NCBI RefSeq assembly: GCF_963169125.1
Contig: NC_084795.1
Location: 276,034,122-276,098,121, forward strand
Origin: Humulus lupulus
Taxonomy: Eukaryota > Streptophyta > Magnoliopsida > Rosales > Cannabaceae
Length of the DNA stretch: 64,000 bases
Direction: 5' to 3'
Shown here: piece after piece, positions 24,715-37,000 of the stretch
How positions within the stretch are numbered: position 1 is the stretch's first letter
How the letters are laid out: every line of letters starts with the position of its first letter
Position numbers and translations under genes: made by a program
The notes under the pieces: model-generated
What the model saw: only the letters and a program-made list of their open reading frames with translations
The model's database searches: none
What the model was told of the DNA's origin: nothing

Positions 24715-27700
24715 AATTCTAACTTGGAATGTGAGAGGTATCAATAAGTTGCAGAAACAACAAGAGGTTCAAAGTTTTATATATAATAAAGGAATTGGTT
24801 TGGTTTGTCTGCTTGAGACTAAAATAAAAGAATCTAGAATGGGGAAGATTTATTTGAAGCTGTTTCAGGGTTGGTGTTTCACAAGTAATCTAGTTTGGCA
24901 TCCTAAGGGTCGAATTATATTAGCTTGGAAACAGGAGGTTTTTGATGTTAATGTGTTAGAGAGTTCGGATCAGAGTATTCATTGTTTTATTCAGCCAAAG
25001 AGGGAGAGTGGGTTTCATGCTACTTTTATCTATGCTCTTAATAAGACTAGTGAAAGGAAGCACTTATGGGATACCTTGAGAAGTTTTAAAAGGAACTTAT
25101 CTGGTCCTTGGATTATCTTGGGAGATTTTAATGCAACTTTAATGGGGGAGGACAGATACTCAGTGAAGGGTCACAAACCTGGCTGTCAAGATTTCAAAGA
25201 ATGTGTGGATTTTTGTGAGCTTAGGGATGTCAAATATTCAGGTAATTTTTACACTTGGAATAACAAACAATATGGAGATGAAAGAGTTTATGCTAAATTG
25301 GACAGAGTTTTATCTAATCTGGAATGGAATGCTCTTTTTCCAAATGCTGAAGTAGTATTCTAGCCAGAGGGAATTTTCGACCATAGTCCAGCCATTCTGT
25401 CAGTTTATCCGGAGGTAAAAGGTGGGAAAAAGCCTTTCCGTTATTTTGACATGTGGAGTACGGCCCCTGGTTATCACGAAATAATTTCAAGTTCTTGGGC
25501 TAAAGAGGTTTCGGGTACCCCTATGTTTCAAGTTGTCCAGAAATTGAAATTCTTGAAAGGAAGACTTAAGGATTTGAACAAAAATCATTTTGGGGATTTC
25601 ATGGCAAAGTTTTGATTGCTATGAATCACATGCATGAGGTCCAGAAGGCTCTTCAACAAGACCCATTAAATGTTTTGAAAATGGAGGAGGAGTTAAATGC
25701 CAGTGCTCAGTACAGGAAATGTCAGGACATATACAGGGCTTTTTTGCACCAAAAAGCAAAAGTAGCCTGGATCAAGGAGGGTGATGGGAAAAATAAGTTT
25801 TTCCATCAATGCTTGAAACAAAGAAGAGTTCATAATGATATTTATTCCATCAAGGACATGCATGGAAATTGGGTGGATTCTAAAGAGGGAGTTAATGAGG
25901 CTTTCCTGTCTTTTTATAAAAATCTCTTAGGCTCTCAAAATTGTTTTCGGAGTAAGGTGCAAAAATCTGTTCTGAGTATGGGACCTATAATTACTCAGGA
26001 GCAATCTCTTTTTCTTCTCCAAGAATATTCTCTTGAAGCAGTTAAAAGGGCTATCTTTTCCATTCCTAATCAGAAGGCTCCAGGACCGGATGGCTATGGA
26101 AGTGGATTCTATAAAACTAACTGGGATATTATTGGAGGGGACGTTTGCAAGGCTGTTCTATCTTTTCTCCATTCGGGTCATTTGCTTAAAGAGGTAAATA
26201 ATACTTCAATTACACTTATTCCGAAAACTAATTGCCCAGCAAATGTTAGTGACTTTAGGCCAATCTCTTGCTGTAATGTACTGTACAAAGTAGCCACAAA
26301 GCTTATTTGTGAGAGGCTTAGAACTATTTTACCGGATCATATAGCCCAAAATCAAGGGGGATTCATTCATGGGAGATTTATCGCCCATAATATCATGATT
26401 TTTCAGGATATTGTGCGGCATTATAGGAGGAAGAGTGTTAAACCCTGCTGTATGATCAAACTGGATCTGAAGAAAGCTTATGATACAGTAGAGTGGGGTT
26501 TTTTTAGAAGAGATGCTTTTGGGACTAAATTTCCCTAGGAATTTTGTTAACCTGATTATGATTTGTGTCCGTACTCCTCGTCTTTCCTTGTTGTTAGATG
26601 GCTCATTACATGGTTTTTTTAGGCTAAAAGAGGTCTAAGGCAGGGGGATCCTTTATCTCCGCTTCTGTTCGTCATCTGCATGGAGTACTTATCTAGAATC
26701 TTAGCCAAGACTGCCTGCAAGCCTGATTTTCAATTTCATTACAGATGCAAGGAGCTTAATTTGAATCATCTCTGTTTTGCTGATGATATTATCTTGTTTT
26801 ATAGAGGTGATTATAAGTCTATTGTGCTTCTCTTGCAAGGTTTTAAAAGGTTTTCTGTCACGTCTGGTTTACAAGCTAATGTGAATAAATCTGAGATTTA
26901 CTGCCATGGTATGCAAGATGATGAAGTGAGGCGTGTCCTCTTGGTCTCGGGTTTTATTAAAAGCCAGCTGCCTTTTCGCTACCTTGGTGTGCCGATCTGC
27001 CCGAGGAGAATTAATTCCGAAGAGTGTTCTGTTTTGGTTGACAGGATGGTTCATAGGATTCGGATTTGGAGTACGAGACACTTATCTTTTGCTGGAAGGC
27101 TCACACTTATTAATGTTGTTTTAGTAGCCATCCACTTGTATTGGGCACAAATTATGATTCTCCCTAGGTTTAGTCTCTTGGAGTAATGTTTGTAAGAGGA
27201 AATCTGAGGGAGGTTTGGGATTAAGGAACATTGTTTATTGGAATTATGCAGCTATTGGAAAACATGTGTGGCATATTTCAATGAACAAGGAGAATCTTTG
27301 GGTGAAGTGGGTGCATTCGGTTTATATTCAAAATCAAGATTGGTGGGAGTATACTGCTCCCATAGACAGCAGCTGGTATTGGCGGCAGATAGTGAAGATT
27401 AAAGAAAAAATCAAAGGTGTCATTAACATGCAAAGGTTTGAGAATGCTTATTATTCCATAGCTGACATATATAAAGCTCTTGTGGACAACTCTCATTCCA
27501 GATTTTCTTATAATGATCTTTGGAACATATTCAGTGTTCCTAAGCATAGAATCTTCATCTGGTTGTATTTGCTCAGGAGATTGAAGACCAAGGACCGTTT
27601 GAGGGAGCATGGAATAAACATTGATCCGGACTGTAGCATCTGTGGAGTTGAGGTGGAAACTCATTCTCATATTTTCTTTGGATGTTTCTTCAGTGACCGT

Positions 27701-28012
27701 TGTGTTAAAATTCTATTGAGTTGGCTGGAAATCAGGACCAGATTCTGTACAGTTGAAGGTATATTCAAATGGATAAAAAGGTGTAAGCTTAGTCGTTTCC
27801 AGAAATTTGTTTATTGGTCTATTCTGTCTAGTCTCATCTACCATATTTGGAGAGTTCGTAATATGACTGTTTGGGAAGATATAGTTTGGTCTGTTCATTT
27901 TACAATCCAAAGGATTGAGTGGACTGTCTATAACAGAATTCTTTATACAATTTCTACAGGTGTGAATGAAAAGGATTGGGTCTGGTTTCATAAGGTTTTT
28001 GACTGTATCTAG
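24707..28012 (+). pseudogene. LINE2 ORF2: endonuclease, reverse transcriptase, zf-RVT, disrupted
   Basis: It opens MDRILTWNVRG, then LLETKI, LGDFNA, KLDRVL and FDHSPA of the endonuclease. RT blocks follow: [54 protein letters not shown] (near 26630) and catalytic FADD (about 26778). The zf-RVT region CSICGVEVETHSHIFFGC lies near 27640. Stops and shifts include TAG at 25361, a break before 25612, a shift near 26500 and TAA near 27184. Catalytic motifs remain readable, but no full protein can be made. Confidence 0.85.
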
Positions 28013-28194
28013 GCTGTTGAATCTTAGTTTTTTATACTCTTTTGATGGTTATGTTGTAATTAGTTCCTTGGTGTAGCTGTTTTATCACAGCTTTGTACAT
28101 TTGGTTTATTTGGCAATACAATTGACTCACTTACCAAAAAAAAAAAAAAACTTATCTAAATATTAAAATAATACGAAAAATGTGTTATAATATA

Positions 28195-29310
28195 TGTTGA
28201 CTGTGTTTTTAGCCAACGACGTGAGAACGTCAATAACGACAAACCTTCAAGAGAATTTAAACGACACAGACAGTTTAATCAAGAAAAGTAAATAACACAC
28301 AAGATTTTATAGTGGTTCAGCCCCGTTCAGTCGGTAATAGCCTAATCCACTTAGAGATTTTATTACTTTATCTACACTCAAGATCAGATGAATCAGTGTC
28401 AACTGAGTTTCTTCAGTGTAAATGTTTAGGAATACAAAAAGGGTTCTCTCTCAAGGAAAACGCACTTTCTCTCTCTAGAACTCAGACCCAATCTCAAATT
28501 GCCAAAAGTCCTCTTTTGATCCCATTAACCATCTATTTATAGGCTTGAGATCCTAAACTGATATCCCTATAGAATCGGGATATTCTATTATTTATACTAT
28601 ATTTAAATTACACAAAATATTCAAAATACAACAGATTCCTCAATTTGAGTGAGGAATGAGAGATTCCCGCGGTGCCCAGACTGATTCTAACTTCCACCAG
28701 CAGTATGACCTTCTGAATGCTGCTAGGTTCGGGCCCCATTCGATTCCTTTTCTAAAAGTCGTTTATGAGAATTTGACGTAGTCTGGTCCATTTATTTGAT
28801 GAATATCGTCTTCTGGTCGGACATATGCATGCTGGACACCTGCATACGGACCATACCCCTTACTCTCCTCGGACCAAGATCCGACCACACCCTCCTTGGT
28901 TCTCCTCGGACTAAGGTCCGAACACATGTTCTGGCTCTCCTCGGACCAAGGGTCCGAGCCACATCTTAGGGGTACTCCTCGGACCAAGGTCCGAACCACA
29001 CCTTGGCTCTCCTCGGACCAAGGTCCGAGCCACACTTCTTGTGGCCTTTCCTCGGACTAGGGTCCGAGCCAACCACTTGGCCTCTCCTCGGACTAGGGTC
29101 TGAGCCAATCACTTGGGGCATATCCTTGGACTAGGGTCCGAGCATACCATTTGGACTCCTCGGGTGCATTCGGCTTGGTTATGACATCTTTCAAGCAGTT
29201 CAAACCCTTCACTGATGTATTGGGCTACTACTAAGCCAGATCGCCCAACTATTCCATGCTACTTGTCACCTCAATTGCCACGTCATCAATCTCCAATTTT
29301 GGGGATAACA
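28195..29310 (-). mobile_element. Solo LTR with U3 minisatellite
   Basis: It begins TGTTGACTG and ends GGGGATAACA. Flanking 5-mers are ATATA and ATATC, one mismatch. A TATA box (CCTATAAATAGATGG) on the minus strand near 28530-28546 gives the orientation. The TTTTATAGTGGTTCAGCCCC segment resembles other plant LTRs. No internal domain is present, so this is a solo LTR or non-autonomous remnant. Confidence 0.65.
28861..29160. repeat. Minisatellite of ~36-bp units with a CTCGGACC/GGTCCGAG palindrome
   Basis: About eight imperfect units, each built on TCCTCGGACCAAGGTCCGAG followed by a variable CCACAC..TTGG tail. The core CTCGGACC-AA-GGTCCGAG can form a hairpin. The array lies upstream of the minus-strand TATA box of the surrounding LTR. 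Confidence 0.85.
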
Positions 29311-29578
29311 ATATCTATTACAATAACACTTTTTATAAGTAAAGAATTTTGTTATGCAAATTTCATTATATAACACAAATAATGTGTTATACTAAACTGT
29401 AGTATAACACAAAAAATGTGTTATACTAAATTGTAGTATAACACAAAAAATGAATTATATAACACATTTCAATACTTATAAATAATACTAATGAATTTCA
29501 TTGTAATAAAATATTAAGAAAAATCTAATTTAAAACTATGAATTTAAAAAGTTTATTTGATCAAAAAGTTACATGTAA
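29311..29578. repeat. AT-rich sequence with TGTGTTATAC inverted/direct repeats
   Basis: TATAACACAAAAAATGTGTTATAC motifs recur between about 29370 and 29465, and a related TGTGTTATAATATA lies left of the solo LTR at 28181. This fits subterminal repeats of a DNA transposon split by the LTR. From about 29486 the sequence matches 42575-42674 left of RLK3. Confidence 0.5.
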
Positions 29579-30207
29579 ACATATATTGTTGACTAACTTT
29601 TTTGCTAACAATTAATTAAACTAAAACTTAAAGAAAAAGATTGAACACGAATTTTTACGTTGTTCAGGTTGTGAATAAACCCTCGTCCACGAGTTACCTG
29701 TATTAGGATTATATGAGCTTGCAAAGCTCAAGTTCTCTTGGGTTGCAGGCAGCGTATAAGCTCACTCTTTAAATAAGAATTGAGATCCTTTCACTACAAA
29801 AAAGATTGCTTTTGCCGATGCGTTTTTGCGCCAGAAAAAATCAGATTTACGCCGGAAAAAGGTCCTCTGGGCTTTGCCGACGTGTTTTTGCATGGACAAA
29901 GGCTAACTGTGAAAGTCGGTCGTTAATAGGACTTTTGTCGGCGTAAAACGAACGGCGCGGACAAAAGTATCTTTTACCGACTCAAAGCTACGCCGGGAAA
30001 AGTAATATTTTTTAATATAAAATTAAAATATATAATAAAAATATTTAAATATTTAAGTATGCATAAATATGCCGAATCTAAACGGAAAAGAAATTTTTGT
30101 TTACTTATTTTGAAATTCATAAAAATTGAAAAAGTGGAGATGATATTATAAATTCCAAAGTAGAGCATGGTGATAAGTTGCAAGAAACATCTTTGAATTT
30201 AATGAAT
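29579..30207. repeat. RLK2 block 3' flank: LTR-like piece and CACTA-like terminus
   Basis: Same sequence as 6902-7374 and 43679-44306: LTR-like start TGTTGACTAAC, CACTACAAAAAAG at 29792, GC-rich subterminal motifs, then the RLK 3' flank. The plastid psbB sequence of the other blocks is missing here, and the uninterrupted AATATTTAAATATT site is present. Confidence 0.8.
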
Positions 30208-33118
30208 TCAACTAATCTTATTTTCAATTTCTAGTAAAATTTCATCTGGGAACATTAGCTGTCCAAGTGAAATATCACTAAAACGCTTGGCTATCAATCG
30301 TTTGCGAGCAAGAAGTTGTTGAGAAACTAGCTTCATTGTTGGTCGACACATTGGTTTGGCATTTAGGCATGCAAATCCCAGCGTAGTAATAAGAACAATA
30401 TCACTCTCAACAATCCCATTTCTTGGCGGTGATGGGCGGTGGTCTATTATTTCAGTCAGCAACATATTTTGAATTGATGATGATGAAGATGACAATGATG
30501 ACAAAAATTCTCCAGGGTGCTTACCCATTAGCGTTTCTAGTACCACTACACCAAAGCTGTAAACGTCACATTTTTCCGTTATGGCCATGGTGTAGGCAAA
30601 TTCTACATGTCAGTCACAACAAGATGAAGTATCCTTGAGTTAAAGATTCGAATTTCTTTCCAAATAAATGATTTAATTTCACTTCAATACATGTAAGTAT
30701 AAATAATATTAATTTGGCAAGGGAATGAAATGGAATGGAATGTAAAAAAAGTTACCTGGAGCAATATAGCCGTATGTACCAGCAATCATGGTTCGATTGG
30801 AAGTATCGGGATCAAGTAATCTAGCGCTTCCATAATCAGACACAAAAGCCTCAAATTATGAGTTCAATAAGATGTTGGTGCTCTTTACATCACGATGAAC
30901 AATTGGAGGAGTGGAATCATGATGCATGTAAGACAATGCATAAGCTATGCCTTTGATGACATTAATTCTCTTACTCCAATCTAATTCCACAGCTTCTAAA
31001 TCATCGCTTAGAACACAAAACAAGCTTCCTCTTTCCATATACTCGTAAATCAAAAACATGCTTCTTTTGTTCAAACAGAATCCATAGAGTCTTATGATAT
31101 TTTTGTGACAAATTTTAGTCAACGTTTCTACCTCATTCTCAAAACTCTTTCTGAATGATACTTCTTCAGCCTCTGAACTGTGAAGCTTCTTCAAGGCAAC
31201 TACTTTGCCACTAGGTAGTTGTGCTCTATATACACTACCGTAACCACCTGTTCCAATGCAATATCGAATGTCAAAATCTTCCGTTGCTTTTAGGATATCT
31301 TCAAATGCAATTTTCCCATCATAATTCCATATCGACAATATATCACCATTTTTTGAAGCTCGTTTAGTAGGTTGGACTTTTCTAGTTTTGAAAAGGCACT
31401 TATGGGCCAACAAGAATAAAATGATCAAACAAAAGACAGAGAAGGACAAGACGACGCAAATAATGATCGCAACTTGAGGGGTAGACTTGCGGGTAGGCTT
31501 GGTAGACTTGCGGGTAGACTTGGGGGTAGACTTGAAGCAATGAAGGGGATAGTTGAAAGAAATGATGTCAAGCTCTTTGCCGCCGGTTGGACACTTTAAA
31601 AAGTTGTAAGAAAGATCCAAATACCTTAATTCTGTCATGCTGGCCAATTCAGAAGGTATGATCCCTGATATGTTGTTATATGACAAGTCCAAGGAATACA
31701 ACTTTCTGAGCTTTACAATATTTGAATCCATGGAACCATATATTCTATTTGAACCAAGCGAAAGAACTTCAATTGATTGTAAAGCCGTAAGAATTGGCAT
31801 AATTAGACAACTGAGGTTGTTGGAACTAACATCCAGAAATGTTAAGTTCTTCAAATTTACAATTTCTAATGGAATGCAACCAATCAATTGATTTTGGCTA
31901 AGGTCCAACTCCACCAAATTGGTTAGATTACCCAAAGCCAGGTATGGAACCATTGATTTTGTTGTGGGAAAGTGATAGGGAAGTCAATCTGTTCAGTTGG
32001 AATATACTGGATGGGAGGTGTCCTTGGAGCCTGTTGCCAGACAGGTGAAGAGAAACCATGTTCTTCAGCTTTCCTAAATCAATTGGAATAGACCCATTAA
32101 TTTGATTAGATGACATATGTAGATGAGTGAGGTTGGAAAAAAGAGCAACAGTTGAAGGAATTGGACAACTGAGGCTGTTGTAACTAACATCCAGAAATGT
32201 TAAGTTCTTCAAATTTGCAATTTCTAATGGAATGCAACCAATCAATTGATTTTGGTTAAGGACTAACGACTCTAGGTTTCTTAGTTTTCTAATTTCCAGA
32301 GGGAGTGGACCATCAAATTCGTTTGAACTAAGGTCCAACTCCACCGAATTGGTTAGATCACCCAAAGCCGGAGGTATGGAACCATTGATTTTGTTGTGAG
32401 AAAATGATAGGGAAGTCAATCTGTTCAGTTGGAATATACTGGATGGGAGGTGTCCTTGGAGCCTGTTGTGAGACAGGTCCAGAGAAACCATGTTCTTCAG
32501 CTTTCCTAAATCAATTGGAATAGACCCATTAATTTCATTAGATGACATATTTAGATGAGTGAGGTTGGAAAAAAGAGCAACAGTTGAAGGAATTGGACCG
32601 CGAAAATGGTTATGGCTCAAATTTAATGTAATGAGATTCTTTAAACTACCCAATTCTCTTGGAATAGAACCATTTAGGCCATTATAAGAAAGATCAAACA
32701 CCCTCAACCTGGAGAGGTTGGCAATTGAAAGAGGTAATTGGCCTGTTAGACAATTTTTGGAAAGGTGAAGGTGGGTGAGTTTTGAAAGAGTACCTAGGTG
32801 GGATGGAATAACTCCAGAAATCCCAGCACAGGAAAGATTCAGATGGACTAAGTTTGGAAAGCAAGACCAGTTGAATTTCTTCAATGACCATTGTTCACAA
32901 TATTCACAATAATAATGAGAAAGAGTAATTTGAGTAATCTGTCCAGCGGGGTCGCAAGTGATACCTGACCAATTGCAATATTGGGTTGCATTGCACTACC
33001 CACTTCCGAGCAATGAAAGCACTTCTATTGGATCTTCGTCGTACGGTGAAGCTTGAACTAGGACATTGGCTGCATAGACTAGTCCTACAATAATGAGTAT
33101 TAAAGTGGAGGATTTCAT
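30208..33118 (-). pseudogene. LRR receptor-like kinase RLK2, pseudogene
   Basis: It has the same two-exon layout as RLK1 and RLK3 (exon 1 33118-30756, exon 2 30602-30208) with intact splice sites. Three lesions break it. A TAG replaces the Trp after LLGSG at about codon 41, beside an 18-base deletion. A 2-base deletion near 31940 shifts the frame between LRRs. A Glu codon in LLNSEFEAF is TAA (about 30857). The LRR array has the same internal 6-LRR duplication as RLK3. Kinase motifs GTGGYGSVY and HRDVKSTN are otherwise kept. It would have been a plasma-membrane receptor kinase. Confidence 0.9.
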
Positions 33119-33790
33119 GGTTTATAGAGATGAGTGAGTGACTGCTTCCACGGTCAACTTGAACTTGAAGACGTTATTATATACTACTTTGCGACAGTGA
33201 CACAACACAAAAATAATTGAACCCCGTGGTAAACACGGCCACACTGTCATTCTTATTGACTTTTAATTTATATATTTTACTTTATCTCATATGATATGAT
33301 GAGTTTTTTAATCAACATCATAATAAAATATTGACTGGACATGGGGCATGCAATCAACCTCAACAGCCAGCCTAAAGTTCATTTCATTACAAGCTTAAAG
33401 TACTGAAGCCAATTTTTCCATTTTCAAAATTAACTTTGCATTGAATGATGATGATTTTAATTGGATAATCAATTGACAAAAAAGTGTGCAAGCTAATAAA
33501 TAGAGAGAAAATGTTATTTGACAGGGAAGGGGCTACTTCCACACGGTATCACTGGAAAGATTAATTCTCTTCAATGACTTCAACGTGATTGAAGGGCTCC
33601 GTCAATACTACTTTTCAATCTTCATCAACCATTACTGACTAACTAAATTGAAATATAGCAAACTAAATGACTACTTGGCCCCAATGAAGCTTTCGAGTTG
33701 ACTGGCTTTAAGTTCTTTCTTCGTAGATGCAAAACGACATACATACATACATATATGTGTGCTTTGGCTACCCCTCTCCTCTATAATTAA
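33119..33790. other. RLK2 upstream region
   Basis: Matches the region upstream of RLK1 through ACCCCTCTCCTCT at about 33781, with a few small insertions. TATA-like sequence at about 33176. The inverted repeat begins at its right edge. Confidence 0.6.
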
Positions 33791-34094
33791 AATTAGCATT
33801 TTTTTTTACAGCATTTTTGATATCACTTATTCATTTCAATTGAGATAATAATATGGCAGTTTATGAAATGGCTATCGCATTATTAAAATAAATAATTTTT
33901 TTTTTCAAATATGTTAATTAGTTATTATGTTTTAAATCATTTTGAAATATTTTGGTGACAATATATAATGCATCCATAGACCAAATATCTCTTTTTTTAT
34001 AAAGTGTGTAGATAAATGAAATTTTTAGTTTTAACAATTTCTTATTTTTTTAGTTAACTATAACAAAATATTCTTATATTTAACAAAATAATTT

Positions 34095-37000
34095 TGTAGA
34101 GTCCAAGAACTTTACTTAGCTAATTGTTTAGTAGTATTATAGTATGTTTAGTGTTATCTTTGTTACTATGGATTTTTGGTTCAGACCGGGAATTATTTGG
34201 ACACTCATAGTAGTACTTATAGATTTTCTAAGTTTAATCTATAGTTTAAGAATATTAAGTATAACCTAAGGTTTGATTAAAGTGACTGATATTAAGGATT
34301 ATATTTATTATACTATAAGGTTTAGATATCAACCAATAGGATTTTAAGCACATGTTATGAATGGTAATTAAGGATTAAGTATTTTTGAGGATTAAATTTA
34401 ATAAGGAGTAAAGTTTGAATGTTATAGGGTCAGTCAGCAGCTTTGAATACGTTGAGGGCTTAGTCAAGGCTGTTTACTCCATTCAAACTTAGCTAAAAAT
34501 GTGTAAGTTCGTGTTTAATTATTCAGCGTGTGCCGATATATCGCAGCTATAGGGGGCGATATATCGCAGCACGTAAATACGGAAAACACGAAATGATGCA
34601 AGGTCGCCTCGGGCATACTGGCCCAGGCGATATATCGCCTACAGGGGGCGATATATCGCCTCCTCCAGTATGTTTTCAAACGTTTTTGAATTCATTTCCT
34701 TTCAGCCATTCAAACTCCTTCAACAGTCCAACATCTTTTGAACGAGTCTTCAGCCTCTGCTGAACGATTATTCAAATGATTTTCACCTAAAAAGCCATTA
34801 TTTTTATTCAAGTAAAATCAAGATACTTTCATTCCCAAACTCTATAAATAGGACCTAGTACCCAGCCATTATTCACCTTTTGCTCTAAGTTCAGAAGTGT
34901 AGAGTCCAAGAACTTTACTTAGCTAAGATAGATAATAGTATGATAGTATTTATAGCATTATCTTTGTAACTGTGGATTTTTGGTTCAGACCGGGAATTAT
35001 TTGGACACTCATAGTAGTACTTATAGATTTTCTAAGTTTAATCTATAGTTTAAGAATATTAAGTATAACCTAAGGTTTGATTAAAGTGACTGATATTAAG
35101 GATTATATTTATTATACTATAAGGTTTAGATATCAACCAATAGGATTTTAAGCACATGTTATGAATGGTAATTAAGGATTAAGTATTTTTTAGGATTAAA
35201 TTTAATAAGGAGTAAAGTTTGAATGTTATAGGGTCAGTCAGCAGCTTTGAATACGTTGAGGGCTTAGTCAAGGCTGTTTACTCCATTCAAACTTAGCTAA
35301 AAATGTGTAATTTCGTGTTTAAATATTCAGCGAGTGCCGATATATCGCAGCTATAGGGGGCGATATGTCGCAGCACGTAGATACGGAAAACACGAAACGA
35401 TGCACGGCCGCCTCGGGCATACTGGCCCAGGCGATATATCGCCTACAGGGGGAGATATATCGCCTCCTTCAGCACATGTTCAATTGTTTTTGAATTCTTT
35501 TCCTTTCAGCCATTCAAACTTCTTCAACAGTCCAGCATCTTTTGAACGAGTCTTCAGCCTCTGCTGAACGATTATTCAAATGATTTTCACTTAAAAAGCC
35601 ATTATTTTTATTCAAGTAAAATCAAGATACTTTCATTCCAAAACTCTATAAATAGGACCTAGTACCCAGCCATTTCTTCACCTTTTACTCTAAGTTCAGA
35701 AGTTGCTAGTGCTAAGTAAGTGTGAGAGTGTAAACACCTGGTTTGGGGAAAAATCATAAGCTTAAACATCATAAGCTTATCAAACACCTTGGGAAGTGAG
35801 ATTCGTTAGTATTTCGGTTGTGGTTAGGTTGATCTTGTAAGTCTTTGAGGTAAACCCGAAACTCTAGTTCATTTGATTTATGTTATGTTTCCCTTCTCTT
35901 AGTCTTCTACTCAATTTCCTAACCTCATTCTCATTTTGGTTAGGGAATCCAAGTTCTTAAGCACATAAGTTGTGGTAAGCATATTTTCTTTTAATGGTTT
36001 AGTCTTCCTATTCATTTTCATCTCCTTTCTTTAGACTCACTCTTGTTCATTATGGTTTTAGGAGTGTTCCAAAAAGTCCCAACTCAGTCCATTTTATCCC
36101 GGTAACTTTAGTAAGGAAAATAGGCTAGAATTAATATGTTATGTGCTTATGTTATTTATATGTTTTATGTTATTAAATGTGTTATGATATGTATATGTGT
36201 ATGTTTGTAGGCTTGGGCATATGACCCATATGACTAACAAGACCCTAAAAGGGTTATGGGCATATGACCTACTTAGCTAGTAGGACCCCACTAATCCCAT
36301 GGGCATATGATTGTTTAGTCTATGGGACCCCAAGTAATAATGGCCATTATAATAAGTGTATTATGTGTTATGATATGACTTTACGTTATTATGAAATTGA
36401 TGTGTATGACTATGTGTTAGATTTTTCCTTGCTGGGCATTAGGCTCACTCCTTTCTGTTTATGTGCAGGAAAATAAGCTTAGAGGCGGTAAGATTCGTGA
36501 TGCTTGGAGGATGTGTATCGATGGTGAATGGATTCAAGGAGTCGAGAGTTCGATCTTTCGAGGATGTAGTCTTGTTTTACCTTTTTATGGTTTTACATGT
36601 ATTTTTCCGCACTTTCTATGTAACTCCTTTTCACTTTAAGCTATGTTTTGTTTTAAAGACAATGGGTACCCATATCCTAACTTAAATTTATGTAAGTTTT
36701 AATATTGGTTTTTTTATAAGTTTCCAATAAAGATATGGTATTTTCGCAAATGTATGTTTTAGTAAGAATTTTTATGTATAGATTCGTTAATGGTCCAAAT
36801 AGTCTAGAGTAGGGGGTCGTTACAAGAAGCTGCTAGTGTTAAGTGAGTGTGAGATTGTAAACACCTGGTTTGGGAAAACTATAAGCTTAAACATCATAAG
36901 CTTATCAAACACTTTGGGAAGTGAGTTCTATAGTATTTCGGTGGAGGTGTAGATTGGTCTTTCAAGTCTTTGAGGTAACCAAAACTCTAGTTCCTTTCTG

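Larger units (their letters stand above)
23716..28150 (+). mobile_element. LINE2: 5'-truncated non-LTR retrotransposon
   Basis: Flanked by the 15-bp direct repeat CTTATCTAAATATTA (23701-23715 and 28151-28165), extendable by three A residues. It ends in poly(A). It starts within ORF1, so the 5' end is truncated. It belongs to a different LINE lineage from LINE1, because ORF1 here has a CCHC knuckle. The fragment at 8476-8785 resembles its 3' end. Confidence 0.9.

Noticed and set aside
28861..29160. Regular repeats resembling a CRISPR array
   Set aside because: Units are contiguous with imperfect repeats and no unique spacers, inside a plant LTR; it is a minisatellite.
34530..34763. Short frames with similar peptides (MPIYRSYRGRY..) in several places, looking like a conserved small protein
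   Set aside because: They lie in the palindrome-rich part of each family S LTR and recur only because the LTR recurs; the reading frame varies between copies.
36264..36685. Frames in the 3' half of S3 and corresponding places
   Set aside because: Within LTR sequence; not conserved as protein among the five copies.
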